Under the pieces are notes generated by a model that saw only the letters and a program-made list of their open reading frames with translations, ran no database searches and was not told the DNA's origin. A DNA stretch of 33,306 nt from a bacterium (GTDB lineage: Bacteria; Chloroflexota; Dehalococcoidia; Tepidiformales; Tepidiformaceae). Below are positions 14,822 through 22,753 of this stretch, piece by piece. The position numbers were made by a program, and so were the translations under genes. The DNA lies in NCBI GenBank assembly GCA_017308185.1, contig JAFKFP010000166.1:1-33306 (forward strand), given 5' to 3'. Position 1 is the first letter of the stretch; each line of letters starts with the position of its first letter.

Positions 14822-16990
14822 GTGACGGGCACAGGCAACCGGCGCCGCCTCGCGCGTGGCTGGTGGTCCGTGATGGCGGTGGCTTGCCTTTGCGGAATAC
14901 TGGCGGCCTGCGGTGGCGGCAACTCTCGTGGGCCCGCGTTGCCGGCCCTCGCTGGAGCACCTCAGCTCACCTCCGGCACGGAGACCGCTCGCGCAGCCAT
15001 GGGCCTCTATGCGGTGCGCGCAGTCACGGCGCCCGAAGCTGTGGTTCGCGCTCAGGCGGCCCTCAATACCGCGATACTCCTTCGGCGGGCGTCGCCCGAT
15101 GCACAGGTCGCAGCGCTGCTTCAGTTCGCCGCCGGCTCCGCACCCGCGCAGTCGCCCCTTGCCACCAGCGCGACCTATCTGCTCGGACGCGAACTTGCCC
15201 CGCACGACCCGGGTGCCGCCGCGAAAGCGCTGAAGCCGCTCGCGCAGCGTGACGGGCCGCTGCATCCTTACATCCTCGCGGCGTACGCATCGGCCCTGGA
15301 TGCCGGCGGACACGCCTCCGCCGCCACAGACCAATGGAAGAAGTTGATTGCGCTCGATGCGCCGCCCCAGGCACTCCGCGAGCAGGCGTACCGCGCGCTG
15401 GCCGGTGACGCGCGCGGCGCGAAGGACCGGGCCGCGTGGCTAACGAAGCTCGTACAGCTAACCGCCGCGCCTGGAGACAGGTTCCTGCTCGCACAGGCCG
15501 CGAAAGACGCCGGTGATCGCGCGACCTTCCAGGCGCAGCTCGAGGCGATCATCACGGGCGCGCCCGGCGCCCATGAAGCGGTTCTCGCTGTCCAGGCATT
15601 GAAGACGGCCGGCCTACCCTTGGACGCGGGTGACGAGGCCCTTGTGGACTACCGCCACAGCGACTTCACCGCTGCCGAGCAGCTCCTGACCTCCGCCGCC
15701 GCCGCGCCCGGCATCACCCCCGCACAACGTACGTTCCGCCTCTATTACCTGGCCGCCAGCTACGAAGCCCAGGGCCAAAAGGCCAGGGCGATAGACACGT
15801 ACGACAAGGCCGCCGCGACCGGCGCCGACTCGCCGTTTGTCCACCGGGCGAGGTATTGGGCCGCAGAAGTTATGGCAACTACCGGCGATGCGAAAGACGC
15901 CTCTGCGCGCTACGCCGCACTGGTGAAGGACGGTCCGGCCGGGGAGTTCACCGCCGAAGCTGCATTCCAGGCAGGTTACCTGCTCCTGCAGGCAGGCGAC
16001 TCCGCGGGTGCCGTCGCAACGTGGCAGAGCCTTGGCCCGGCGCTCTCCTCCAATCCGAGAGCGCTCTACTGGGAAGGCCGCGCGGCCACCACCGCCGGGA
16101 TGTCTGCTGCGGCCGCTTCGGCATTTCAGGCGGCCGCGAAGGCCGCGCCCTCAGGCTTCTATGGCATCGAAGCCTCCGCGGCGCTCACCGGCGCCGCATT
16201 CGATGTCAGCTTTCACGACCTACGGCCCGACCCAACAATCGACTGGGACTCCGTGAAAACCTGGTTGACGAAGGTCAAGGGGCCCGGCGCTATCCCGGGG
16301 CCTGCAACGGCTGCTGCAGAACTCGCTGCCGTGGGATTGCGCGCCGATGCACGGCAGGCGCTCATCGACCAGGGAACCGCGGCGGACCCATGGGCCCTGT
16401 TGGGGCTCATTCGCGAAGCCCGCGCCGCTGGTCTGTACGATGCGTCCGGGACGCTCGCATCGAAACTCGTGTCCTCACTCGGACTCACCGACGACGACCT
16501 GCCCCCTGCCGTGCTGAGACTCGAGTTCCCGCTGAATTATGTTGAGTCGCTCGTCAGGGCAGCCTCGGCGAACAACATTGACCCGCTGTTCCTCGCTGCG
16601 ACGATCTATCAGGAGAGCGCCTGGGACCCCGAAGCGGGTTCCAGCGCGGGGGCGATGGGGCTTATGCAGCTGATCGAACCGACGGCTGCGAGCGTGGCGC
16701 AAGACCACGGCCTCGGCTCCGTTTCCGTGGCAGACCTTTTCCAGCCGGACCTCAGTATCGAACTTGGCGCCAGCTTCCTTGGCGACCAGTTGAAGACGTT
16801 CGGAGGCCCGGCGCTCGCGCTTGCGGCGTACAACGCCGGGCCGGGCAACGCGGCACGCTGGCAGGCCGGTTGGGACGGAGTGGATGCCGCCACACTGGTC
16901 GCAGAGATGGACTTCAGCGAGACCGCAACTTATGTCGAGAATATCTATGCCTGGTACGTGCTCTACAGGGCAGCCTATGTACCCGGATGA
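14822..16990 (+). CDS. Slt-type soluble lytic transglycosylase lipoprotein
   Basis: The 722-residue protein has a signal peptide ending in the lipobox L-A-A-C-G (about residues 27-31). A long alpha-helical repeat region (about 50-540) resembles the Slt70 superhelix, and a C-terminal SLT domain follows. The catalytic Glu598 is in IYQESAWDPEA, followed by GAMGLMQLIEPTA and LAAYNAGPGN, all diagnostic. It cleaves the glycan strand of peptidoglycan to make 1,6-anhydro ends. GTG 14822 is chosen from the promoter spacing. The helical part is rich in Ala and Gly, as often in GC-rich genomes. Confidence 0.94.
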   Translation: MTGTGNRRRLARGWWSVMAVACLCGILAACGGGNSRGPALPALAGAPQLTSGTETARAAMGLYAVRAVTAPEAVVRAQAALNTAILLRRASPDAQVAALLQFAAGSAPAQSPLATSATYLLGRELAPHDPGAAAKALKPLAQRDGPLHPYILAAYASALDAGGHASAATDQWKKLIALDAPPQALREQAYRALAGDARGAKDRAAWLTKLVQLTAAPGDRFLLAQAAKDAGDRATFQAQLEAIITGAPGAHEAVLAVQALKTAGLPLDAGDEALVDYRHSDFTAAEQLLTSAAAAPGITPAQRTFRLYYLAASYEAQGQKARAIDTYDKAAATGADSPFVHRARYWAAEVMATTGDAKDASARYAALVKDGPAGEFTAEAAFQAGYLLLQAGDSAGAVATWQSLGPALSSNPRALYWEGRAATTAGMSAAAASAFQAAAKAAPSGFYGIEASAALTGAAFDVSFHDLRPDPTIDWDSVKTWLTKVKGPGAIPGPATAAAELAAVGLRADARQALIDQGTAADPWALLGLIREARAAGLYDASGTLASKLVSSLGLTDDDLPPAVLRLEFPLNYVESLVRAASANNIDPLFLAATIYQESAWDPEAGSSAGAMGLMQLIEPTAASVAQDHGLGSVSVADLFQPDLSIELGASFLGDQLKTFGGPALALAAYNAGPGNAARWQAGWDGVDAATLVAEMDFSETATYVENIYAWYVLYRAAYVPG

Positions 16991-17025
16991 ACGCGACGGA
17001 CGCATTCGCGCCTGCGGTTGACGCG

Positions 17026-17034
17026 TGCTATGTT
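17026..17034 (+). promoter_or_regulatory. Candidate extended -10 box (TGCTATGTT) of rpmH
   Basis: TGC-TATGTT is an extended -10 motif 35 bases before the rpmH GTG, leaving room for the Shine-Dalgarno sequence GGAGG at 17057-17061. No good -35 box is seen at 17 bases, which the extended -10 may offset. A TTGACG at 17018-17023 is too close to serve it. Confidence 0.35.
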
Positions 17035-17068
17035 CAGTGTTCACGTCATCAGCATCGGAGGCGCCACT

Positions 17069-17212
17069 GTGGCGACCAAGCGCACGTACCAACCACATCG
17101 AATCCCTCGCAAGCGTAACCACGGCTTCATGAAGCGCATGTCAACGCGCGCAGGCCGCCTCGTGCTCAAGGCGCGGCGTGCTCGTGGCCGCAAGCGCCTG
17201 ACCGTCGTCTAG
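17069..17212 (+). CDS. rpmH: 50S ribosomal protein L34
   Basis: The 47-residue product [20 protein letters not shown] is unmistakably bL34, with the usual basic tail GRKRLTVV. It is a late-assembly 50S protein. The start is GTG with GGAGG seven bases upstream. An in-frame ATG-like start further up (17018) would add 17 residues not found in the family. rnpA follows after 18 bases in the classic rpmH-rnpA order. Confidence 0.98.
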   Translation: MATKRTYQPHRIPRKRNHGFMKRMSTRAGRLVLKARRARGRKRLTVV

Positions 17213-17230
17213 GCTGAAGGAGGCCGCGGC

Positions 17231-17578
17231 ATGGACCGCGCCCATCGCCTTCGTAAAGGCCCGGAGTTTGAGCGCACATACCGCGAGGGGACCGTGACGA
17301 GCGGTCCCCTCGTCGTTTTGCGCCTTGTATCGAATGATATGGGGCTGACCAGGTGGGGCTTTGCGGTGGGGAAGCGCGTTTCGAAGCGTTCAGTCGTGCG
17401 CAATCGTATTCGGCGACGCCTCAGAGAGGCCGCGCGCACGCTCGCGGTGCGGGAAGGGTACGATGTAGTCGTGACTGCGCGAACCGGCACGATTGAGGCG
17501 AGTTACAAACACCTGTCGAAGGCACTTGAGCGCGCGGCGCACCGCGCTGGGCTCTTGGCGGACGCTCCCCATGCTTAA
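17231..17578 (+). CDS. rnpA: RNase P protein component
   Basis: RnpA binds the catalytic RNA of RNase P and helps mature the 5' ends of tRNAs. The 115-residue protein has HRLRKGPEFERTYREG at the start, GFAVGKRVSKRSVVRNRIRRRLREAAR (the RNR signature helix, about 38-64) and YDVVVTAR. AAGGAGG precedes ATG 17231. Codons for residues about 18-30 form a perfect hairpin with a T-run (listed separately), a possible attenuator. The end overlaps yidD by eight bases. Confidence 0.98.
   Translation: MDRAHRLRKGPEFERTYREGTVTSGPLVVLRLVSNDMGLTRWGFAVGKRVSKRSVVRNRIRRRLREAARTLAVREGYDVVVTARTGTIEASYKHLSKALERAAHRAGLLADAPHA
17284..17319 (+). terminator. Intragenic terminator-like hairpin inside rnpA
   Basis: Arms CGAGGGGACCG (17284-17294) and CGGTCCCCTCG (17302-17312) pair perfectly over 11 base pairs around a seven-base loop, and TTTT follows at 17316-17319. 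It lies within the first 90 bases of rnpA. The codons GTT and TTG that make the T-run are atypical for this GC-rich DNA. It may end many rpmH transcripts early and so lower rnpA-yidD output relative to L34. Confidence 0.55.
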
Positions 17579-17783
17579 GTACCCGTTGCTATGGCTGATT
17601 CGCGGTTACCAGGCGACATTCTCCGTAATTTTGCCTGCGAGTTGCCGCTTTGAACCCTCCTGCTCGCACTACGCCTACGAAGCCGTTGACCGCTATGGCG
17701 TATTCAAAGGCACGTGGCTGGCGATCAAGCGACTGTCGCGATGTCGTCCTGGGGGCGGAAGCGGCATCGACCCGGTCCCCTGA
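17571..17783 (+). CDS. yidD: Membrane protein insertion efficiency factor YidD
   Basis: The 70-residue protein has the YidD pattern CRFEPSCSHYAYEAVDRYGVFKGTWLAIKRLSRCRPGGGSGIDPVP (about 25-70), with its conserved cysteines. YidD helps YidC insert membrane proteins and lies between rnpA and yidC in many genomes. ATG 17571 is inside the end of rnpA, which gives tight coupling. Here yidC is not immediate: about 1.5 kb with parS sites and a lipoprotein gene intervene. Confidence 0.96.
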   Translation: MLKYPLLWLIRGYQATFSVILPASCRFEPSCSHYAYEAVDRYGVFKGTWLAIKRLSRCRPGGGSGIDPVP

Positions 17784-17816
17784 CATACAAGGGCGAGGGT
17801 TGCTTCGGCGCGAACG

Positions 17817-17832
17817 TGTTTCACGTGAAACA
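17817..17832. other. parS: parS centromere site, perfect
   Basis: TGTTTCACGTGAAACA is the exact consensus 16-bp palindrome bound by ParB. ParB loads here, binds CTP and spreads as a sliding clamp to organise the origin region. parA and parB are about 4-5 kb downstream. Confidence 0.95.
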
Positions 17833-18028
17833 TCAACCCGAAGATCGCCGGTCGCACCTTGCGACCATTGCACAGGTCTGCGGCAGGTCATCAACACGGG
17901 GGCACCTGCGGTACATAACTCCTGCCAATGGCGTTGGTCTCTGCAGGGAGCCAGCGCCGGTATCGCACAGCGCGCCATGGCGGGCATCGATCCATGAGTG
18001 TGAAGAACGTATGTTCGTACCGCCAAGA

Positions 18029-18044
18029 CGTTTCACGTGGAACT
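18029..18044. other. parS: parS-like site, 13 of 16 bases
   Basis: CGTTTCACGTGGAACT matches the parS consensus at 13 of 16 positions and keeps the central TTTCACGTG. It lies 212 bases from the perfect site and is probably a weaker ParB site. Confidence 0.65.
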
Positions 18045-18109
18045 CTTTCCGTTCATCGGCTCCCGCGAAAGACCTTTCCTCCCCCTCTGCCCCTTACGTC
18101 GAGCCCTGC

Positions 18110-18115
18110 TACCAT
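18110..18115 (+). promoter_or_regulatory. Candidate -10 box TACCAT of the beta-propeller lipoprotein gene
   Basis: TACCAT lies six bases before GTG 18122, and no Shine-Dalgarno sequence is present. This is the same arrangement as the other predicted leaderless starts. A -35 box was not found. Confidence 0.4.
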
Positions 18116-18121
18116 CAACCC

Positions 18122-19288
18122 GTGAAGTCGCCCCGCCGGCTGGCGTTCCTGCCTGCCCTCATCGCCCTCGTCTTCCTTGCCACTGCTTGCGTTGGGACCG
18201 TCAACCCCGAGGGTTGGGCCGCGCCTGTGTTCAATGGCAACAACATCTACTTCCTCCAATCGCACAACCGCCTGGCGCAGGCGCGCATCCCCAGTGACAA
18301 CAAGACGAACCTCGATTGGGTGTTCCCCGATAAGAACAACGCCGAACAGAAAAACGACAAGCTGCAGGCGGTCTACGGCGCTCCAGTCATTCAGGACGGC
18401 GTTATCTACCTGACGTCGTACTCCGGAGGCGTCTACGCGCTTGACCAGGCGACCGGCAAGCCCAAGTGGCACGTCACCGGAAGCACGATCAGCGGCGACG
18501 TCGTGGGGGGCGCCGGCGTCGGCGCCGGGGTGGTCGCATTTGGCACGACTAACGGCCACCTCTATGTCGTGAACATGTCGGATGGCAAACCCGCGCCGAA
18601 TTGGCCGAAAGACGGCTTGACGCTTTCCGACGGCGTTTGGGCCGACCCCATCGAGCACAACGGCACCCTCTATGTGGCGACCATGGGGGGAGACCTGTTC
18701 GCTTATTCGGTCGCAAATGGGCCCGGTAACCCCGTCTGGGGGGAACCCTTCCACACTGAAGGCGGTGGGGCCATACCTGACCTCGCGCTGCTCGACGACA
18801 CGCACCTCTTCGTCCCGAGCATCAACCGCCACGTGTATGTGCTCGATATCTCCAATGCCGCAGCATCCAGGACGCAGGTCGATTTCAAGGCGTCGGACTG
18901 GGTATGGACGAAGCCGGCGTTCAAGAACAACGTCATGTACTTCGGCGACTTCGCGGGACACATCTACGCAGTCGACATAACAGGTGGCCCAAATGGGAAG
19001 ATGATGTGGCCACAGCCTGCGACCGCCGACGGGAACCGCGTGAAATCTGGGCCCGCGATCGTGGACAATGTCCTCGTCGTGGCCGACCGAAATCCCATCG
19101 TGCGCTTCATCGACTTGCAGAGCGGCAAGCAGCTCAACGCTGTGCCTATCACAGGCAACGGCACCGTACGCGCCGACCTCGAGACGCATGGCAACGAGGT
19201 CTACATCGTCACCACAAGCGGAGGCCTGTACATCGCCCATCCCGATAACCGATCGGTGACGGAAGTCCAGGTAGGTGGGCGGCAGTAA
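18122..19288 (+). CDS. PQQ-like beta-propeller lipoprotein
   Basis: The 388-residue protein has a signal peptide ending in LATAC (about residues 17-21), a lipobox-like site. Repeated blades follow, such as GVIYLTSYSGGVYALDQATGKPKW, GHLYVVNMSDGKP, GTLYVATMGGDLFAYS and GHIYAVDITGG, typical of PQQ-like/WD-type propellers. It should sit on the outer face of the membrane as a scaffold or binding protein. The layout resembles BamB, but no outer-membrane machinery is visible, so that name is not used. It overlaps yidC by one base (TAATG), which suggests a role tied to membrane-protein insertion. Confidence 0.88.
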   Translation: MKSPRRLAFLPALIALVFLATACVGTVNPEGWAAPVFNGNNIYFLQSHNRLAQARIPSDNKTNLDWVFPDKNNAEQKNDKLQAVYGAPVIQDGVIYLTSYSGGVYALDQATGKPKWHVTGSTISGDVVGGAGVGAGVVAFGTTNGHLYVVNMSDGKPAPNWPKDGLTLSDGVWADPIEHNGTLYVATMGGDLFAYSVANGPGNPVWGEPFHTEGGGAIPDLALLDDTHLFVPSINRHVYVLDISNAAASRTQVDFKASDWVWTKPAFKNNVMYFGDFAGHIYAVDITGGPNGKMMWPQPATADGNRVKSGPAIVDNVLVVADRNPIVRFIDLQSGKQLNAVPITGNGTVRADLETHGNEVYIVTTSGGLYIAHPDNRSVTEVQVGGRQ

Positions 19289-20166
19289 TGGGCGAGATCA
19301 GTGCCATCTTCAATGTCGCCCTCCTGAACCCGATGATCGCGTTCCTGATCATCCTGAATAACCTGTTGTTCAACAGCTTCGGGCTCGCGATCATCGCCTT
19401 CACCATCATCATCCGCCTCGTGACGCTTCCCCTGACGTTGCGCCAGCTTCACGCGACGCGCGCCATGCAAACCATCCAGCCCAGGATCCAGGAGGTAAAT
19501 AAGAAATTCAGCGACCCCCGGCGCCGCCAGGAAGAGATCATGAAGCTCTACCGTGAAGCCGGCGTCAACCCACTTGGCTGCGTCGGCCCAATGATCATCC
19601 AGCTCCCGATCCTCTGGGCCCTGTATGACGCCGTCCGCCTTGCCCTCGGGACAGCCCCCGAAGCGCTCGAACGCCTCTCCGGCCACCTCTACTCCTGGAG
19701 CTTCCTCCAGCACGCCGTCCCTCTCCAGGACCACTTCCTCGGCATGGACCTCCGTACAGCCAACTGGCTCATGGTCGTGCTGGTGGCCGTTACCACGTGG
19801 GCGCAGACCAAGACATCGACGACGGCCGTCGTCGACGATAAGCAGAAGGCTCAGCAACAGATGATGGCTTACATGATGCCAATCGTCTTCGCCTTCTTCG
19901 CCCTGAGCTTCCCGAGCGGTGTCAGTCTCTACTGGGTCGTGAACTCCATCGTCGGGGTGGTCTTCAATGTATTTGTCTATGGCCTCCATATCCCGATGAT
20001 GAACATCAGCATCGACCCCCTTCTCAAGCCGGCCAGGTCGGCCCCCGCCCTTGTTGCCGGCGGGCATGGCGACTCGGCTGCTGCTGCAGTTACACCCGTT
20101 CCAGAATTGAGGACGACCAATGGATCAAGCCGAAGCAAGCGGCAAAACCGTAGAAGACGCTCTTAA
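19288..20166 (+). CDS. yidC: Membrane protein insertase YidC/Oxa1
   Basis: The 292-residue protein is the short YidC type, without the periplasmic P1 domain. It has the hydrophilic-groove arginine in FTIIIRLVTLPLT (Arg43), the cytosolic hairpin RIQEVNKKFSDPRRRQEEIMKLYREAGVNPLGC (about 68-100), and later segments ending in FPSGVSLYWVVNSIVGVV. The C-terminal tail SSRSKRQNRRRRS is very basic and fits ribosome contact. That tail is encoded in the 47 bases shared with jag. No lipoprotein cysteine is present at the N-terminus. Confidence 0.96.
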   Translation: MGEISAIFNVALLNPMIAFLIILNNLLFNSFGLAIIAFTIIIRLVTLPLTLRQLHATRAMQTIQPRIQEVNKKFSDPRRRQEEIMKLYREAGVNPLGCVGPMIIQLPILWALYDAVRLALGTAPEALERLSGHLYSWSFLQHAVPLQDHFLGMDLRTANWLMVVLVAVTTWAQTKTSTTAVVDDKQKAQQQMMAYMMPIVFAFFALSFPSGVSLYWVVNSIVGVVFNVFVYGLHIPMMNISIDPLLKPARSAPALVAGGHGDSAAAAVTPVPELRTTNGSSRSKRQNRRRRS

Positions 20167-21124
20167 GCAGGCTCTCTCGCGCCTGGGCGCTCGCGCCGAT
20201 GAAGTCGAGATAACCGTCCTGGATGAAGGCAAGCGCGGCTTCTTTGGCCGCGGTGGCCGCGATGCCCACGTCCGCGTGGTACGCGCCGAAGGTGGCAGCT
20301 ATGAACCGGCTGCCGCCGCCCCGCCCGATACCCGCATCCCGCACAAACCCGCGGGATCAGCTCCCCGCCAACGCTCCGGGCAGGGCCAGCGCAACGGCGG
20401 CGGCAGGCGCACGCAGGGACGCAACCGCCCAGCGGCCGACGCCGCTGCTCCGAAACTCACCGCCGAGGACTTCCTTGTGCCCGGCCAGAAGCCGGCCTCT
20501 GCCCCAGATGCCCGCGGAGGCCGCCCCGCAGGTGGCCGGGGCCGCGGCGAACGGAGCGGCGGCGGCGACCGGCCGCAGCGCAGCGGCCGCAGCTCCCAGC
20601 ACCGCGAACATCACCGCGACGACGAGCCCCACATCGACCCGGACATCAACGCCGAAGAGGTAGACTTCGCCGCTGGCATCGTCGACGATCTGCTGCGCAT
20701 TCTCGACATAACGGCAGAGATCTCGATCCGCGAGCCCGTCACGCCCGGCGATGGACTCGGAAACGCATTGGCCGTCATCGACATCATGGGAGATGACCTC
20801 GGGCTTCTCATCGGCCGCCGTGGCGAGACGCTGCTCTCGATGCAGTACCTCGTAAACCTCATCGTCGGCCGCCGCTACCCGGGCCGCGGTGGAGTCACCG
20901 TCGATGTCGAGCACTACCGGCACCGCCGTGAAGAGCAGGTCATCGCCCTGGCGCACCGCATGGCCGACCGCGTTAAGGAAACCGGCGCCCCGATCACGCT
21001 CGAACCGATGACTCCAGCCGAGCGCCGCCTCGTCCACATCGCCTTCGTCGATGACGAAGAGATCGCAACGAATAGCGTCGGCGAGGGTGACAACCGGAAA
21101 GTCGTCATTAGTCTCAAGCAGTGA
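20120..21124 (+). CDS. jag: Jag/KhpB RNA-binding protein (Jag_N, KH, R3H)
   Basis: The 334-residue protein has Jag_N (GKTVEDALKQALSRLG...LDEGKRGFFGRGGRDAHV, about 8-55) and a long basic, Gly/Arg-rich disordered linker (about 60-175). A KH domain follows with GRRGETLLSMQYLVNLIV, then an R3H domain (ERRLVHIAF). Jag/KhpB works with KhpA and affects cell-wall synthesis and small-RNA control. The start is fixed by the Jag_N motif and lies inside yidC, so the 47-base overlap is real. The linker is longer than in most firmicute homologues. Confidence 0.95.
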   Translation: MDQAEASGKTVEDALKQALSRLGARADEVEITVLDEGKRGFFGRGGRDAHVRVVRAEGGSYEPAAAAPPDTRIPHKPAGSAPRQRSGQGQRNGGGRRTQGRNRPAADAAAPKLTAEDFLVPGQKPASAPDARGGRPAGGRGRGERSGGGDRPQRSGRSSQHREHHRDDEPHIDPDINAEEVDFAAGIVDDLLRILDITAEISIREPVTPGDGLGNALAVIDIMGDDLGLLIGRRGETLLSMQYLVNLIVGRRYPGRGGVTVDVEHYRHRREEQVIALAHRMADRVKETGAPITLEPMTPAERRLVHIAFVDDEEIATNSVGEGDNRKVVISLKQ

Positions 21125-21134
21125 GGTATCGCCA

Positions 21135-21986
21135 GTGGCCAGCCCACGAGTCGTCGTAGCCGGAAACCTGGTCCTGGACCAGGCCGATGGCGGCGCGTGG
21201 GTACCCGGCGGCCCGGCCCTGTATGCTGCCCGCATGGCGAAGGCGCTCGGTGCCGAGGTGACGCTCGTGACTGGCCGGCCTGCTGGTTACCCGGCGGGGG
21301 CTCTCCGCGGCCTCGATCTCATCGAGCGTCCCGCCGAGGCGGCCTGCCGCTACGCGAATACGTACGACGCCCAGGGCAACCGCGCACAGGTCCTGCTCGA
21401 CCCCGGTGAGCCGCTTGTTAGCGAGACATGGCCCGGTGGGCTCATCGATGCCCTCATCGTCGCTCCCGCCTACCACGAACTCACCGCGCTTCCGCCGGTC
21501 GATGCACGTGTGGTGATGGTGAGCCTCCAGGGCCCGCTTCGATCCGTCGACGGCGATCGGCGCGTGGTGCACGCGGCCGATGCTGTTGCTGCGGCCACGC
21601 CCTTCATAGAACCCGGCGCCTTCGCCTCCTTCAGCGATGAAGACGTCGCCGACCCGGAAGCGCTCGCCCGCCACCTCGCCGCCCGGCGGATGACCGTGGC
21701 GGTGACGCGCGGCCACCGCGGCGCCACGCTGTTTGAAGGCGGATTTCGGCGAGAAGTGGCGTCGCTCCCTGCCGACCCGGTCGACCCAACGGGCGCCGGC
21801 GATTGTTTCGCTGCCGCGTGGGCTGTGCGCTTCGCCGAAACTGGCGACCTGGGCGAGGCGTGTGCATTCGCCCTCGCGGCAGGCGCCCTCGCCACGGAGA
21901 AGCCGGGCCTTGAGGGTGTCCCCACCCGCCGTGAGGTCGAAGAGCGGGCGCGTCACGCACAATCGCCGAAAGGAGTGGTGGCATGA
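21135..21986 (+). CDS. PfkB-family carbohydrate/nucleoside kinase
   Basis: The 283-residue protein shows the PfkB ribokinase fold. There is a strand followed by GGPALYAARMAKALGAEVTLVTG near the N-terminus. The second signature, DPTGAGDCFAAAW, near the C-terminus holds the catalytic base (about Asp223). The phosphorylated sugar is unknown. GTG 21135 is preferred because GAGG lies eight bases before it and the upstream frame overlaps jag. Its stop overlaps the parA start (ATGA), so it is in one operon with the segregation genes, a setting I do not recognise as standard. Confidence 0.88.
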   Translation: MASPRVVVAGNLVLDQADGGAWVPGGPALYAARMAKALGAEVTLVTGRPAGYPAGALRGLDLIERPAEAACRYANTYDAQGNRAQVLLDPGEPLVSETWPGGLIDALIVAPAYHELTALPPVDARVVMVSLQGPLRSVDGDRRVVHAADAVAAATPFIEPGAFASFSDEDVADPEALARHLAARRMTVAVTRGHRGATLFEGGFRREVASLPADPVDPTGAGDCFAAAWAVRFAETGDLGEACAFALAAGALATEKPGLEGVPTRREVEERARHAQSPKGVVA

Positions 21987-22753
21987 CGGCCCGCGTGGTC
22001 ACATTCGCAAACCAGAAAGGCGGCGTGGGGAAGACCACGACCGCGGTCTCACTCGCCGCTGCCCTTGCCCGGCACACCCAGAAAGTGCTCCTCGTCGACC
22101 TCGACGCGCAGGCGAACGCCACCAGCGCGCTTGGCGTCGATAGCAGCAGCCAGCCCGGCATCTACGATGCGTTGCTCGATGGCCGCGAGATTGCAGAGTG
22201 CGTGGTCGAACTGCCCGAGGAGGGCATCAGCATCATCCCGGCGAGCCGCGAACTCTCCGGCGCCGAAGTCGAACTCGTCCCCCTCATGGCACGTGAACAG
22301 CGGCTCACCACCACCCTCGCGCCGCTCCTCGAGAGTTACGACTGGATCCTGCTCGACTGCCCACCCTCGCTGGGATTGGTGACGATTAACGCGCTCACCG
22401 CGAGCACGAACGTCGTCATCCCGGTGCAGTGCGAGTACATGGCGCTCGAAGGGCTTAGCCGCCTGACGGAAACCCTGGAATTGGTGCGCCGGAACCTGAA
22501 CCCGCAGCTTTCCATCCTTGGCGTGGTCCTTACGATGTTCGATGTCCGCACCCGCCTCTCCCAGGACGTCGTCGATGAGGTGCGCAAACACTTCGCGGAG
22601 ACGCTCGCGACGGTCATCCCGCGCTCAGTGAGGCTCAGTGAAGCCCCAAGCCATGGCTGCTCCATCTTTCGGTACGAACCAGAGGGGCGTGCTGCCCAGG
22701 CATATGATTCGGTCGCCCGGGAACTGCTCGAACGCGTGAGGGTTGCCGTATGA
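21983..22753 (+). CDS. parA: Chromosome-partitioning ATPase ParA/Soj
   Basis: The 256-residue protein has the deviant Walker A KGGVGKTTT (about 12-20), LLVDLDAQANATSALG (A' motif) and ILLDCPPSLG (Walker B). ParA binds nonspecific DNA with ATP and moves ParB-parS complexes along the nucleoid. The N-terminus is short, as in Soj, with no DNA-binding extension of the plasmid P1 type. Its end overlaps parB by four bases. Confidence 0.97.
   Translation: MTARVVTFANQKGGVGKTTTAVSLAAALARHTQKVLLVDLDAQANATSALGVDSSSQPGIYDALLDGREIAECVVELPEEGISIIPASRELSGAEVELVPLMAREQRLTTTLAPLLESYDWILLDCPPSLGLVTINALTASTNVVIPVQCEYMALEGLSRLTETLELVRRNLNPQLSILGVVLTMFDVRTRLSQDVVDEVRKHFAETLATVIPRSVRLSEAPSHGCSIFRYEPEGRAAQAYDSVARELLERVRVAV

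Larger units (their letters stand above)
17784..18121. other. Intergenic region carrying two parS sites
   Basis: This 338-base gap contains no convincing gene. It carries one perfect and one degenerate parS (listed separately), 212 bases apart. A weak hairpin lies around 17921-17952 (arms CTCCTGC and GCAGGGAG). The frame that extends the next gene upstream through here lacks a domain and is not coding. No cluster of DnaA boxes was found. Confidence 0.6.

Noticed and set aside
16991-18121. Replication origin (oriC) near rpmH-rnpA
   Set aside because: The neighbourhood suggests an origin, but no run of DnaA boxes (TTATCCACA-like) or AT-rich unwinding region was found. Only parS sites are supported.
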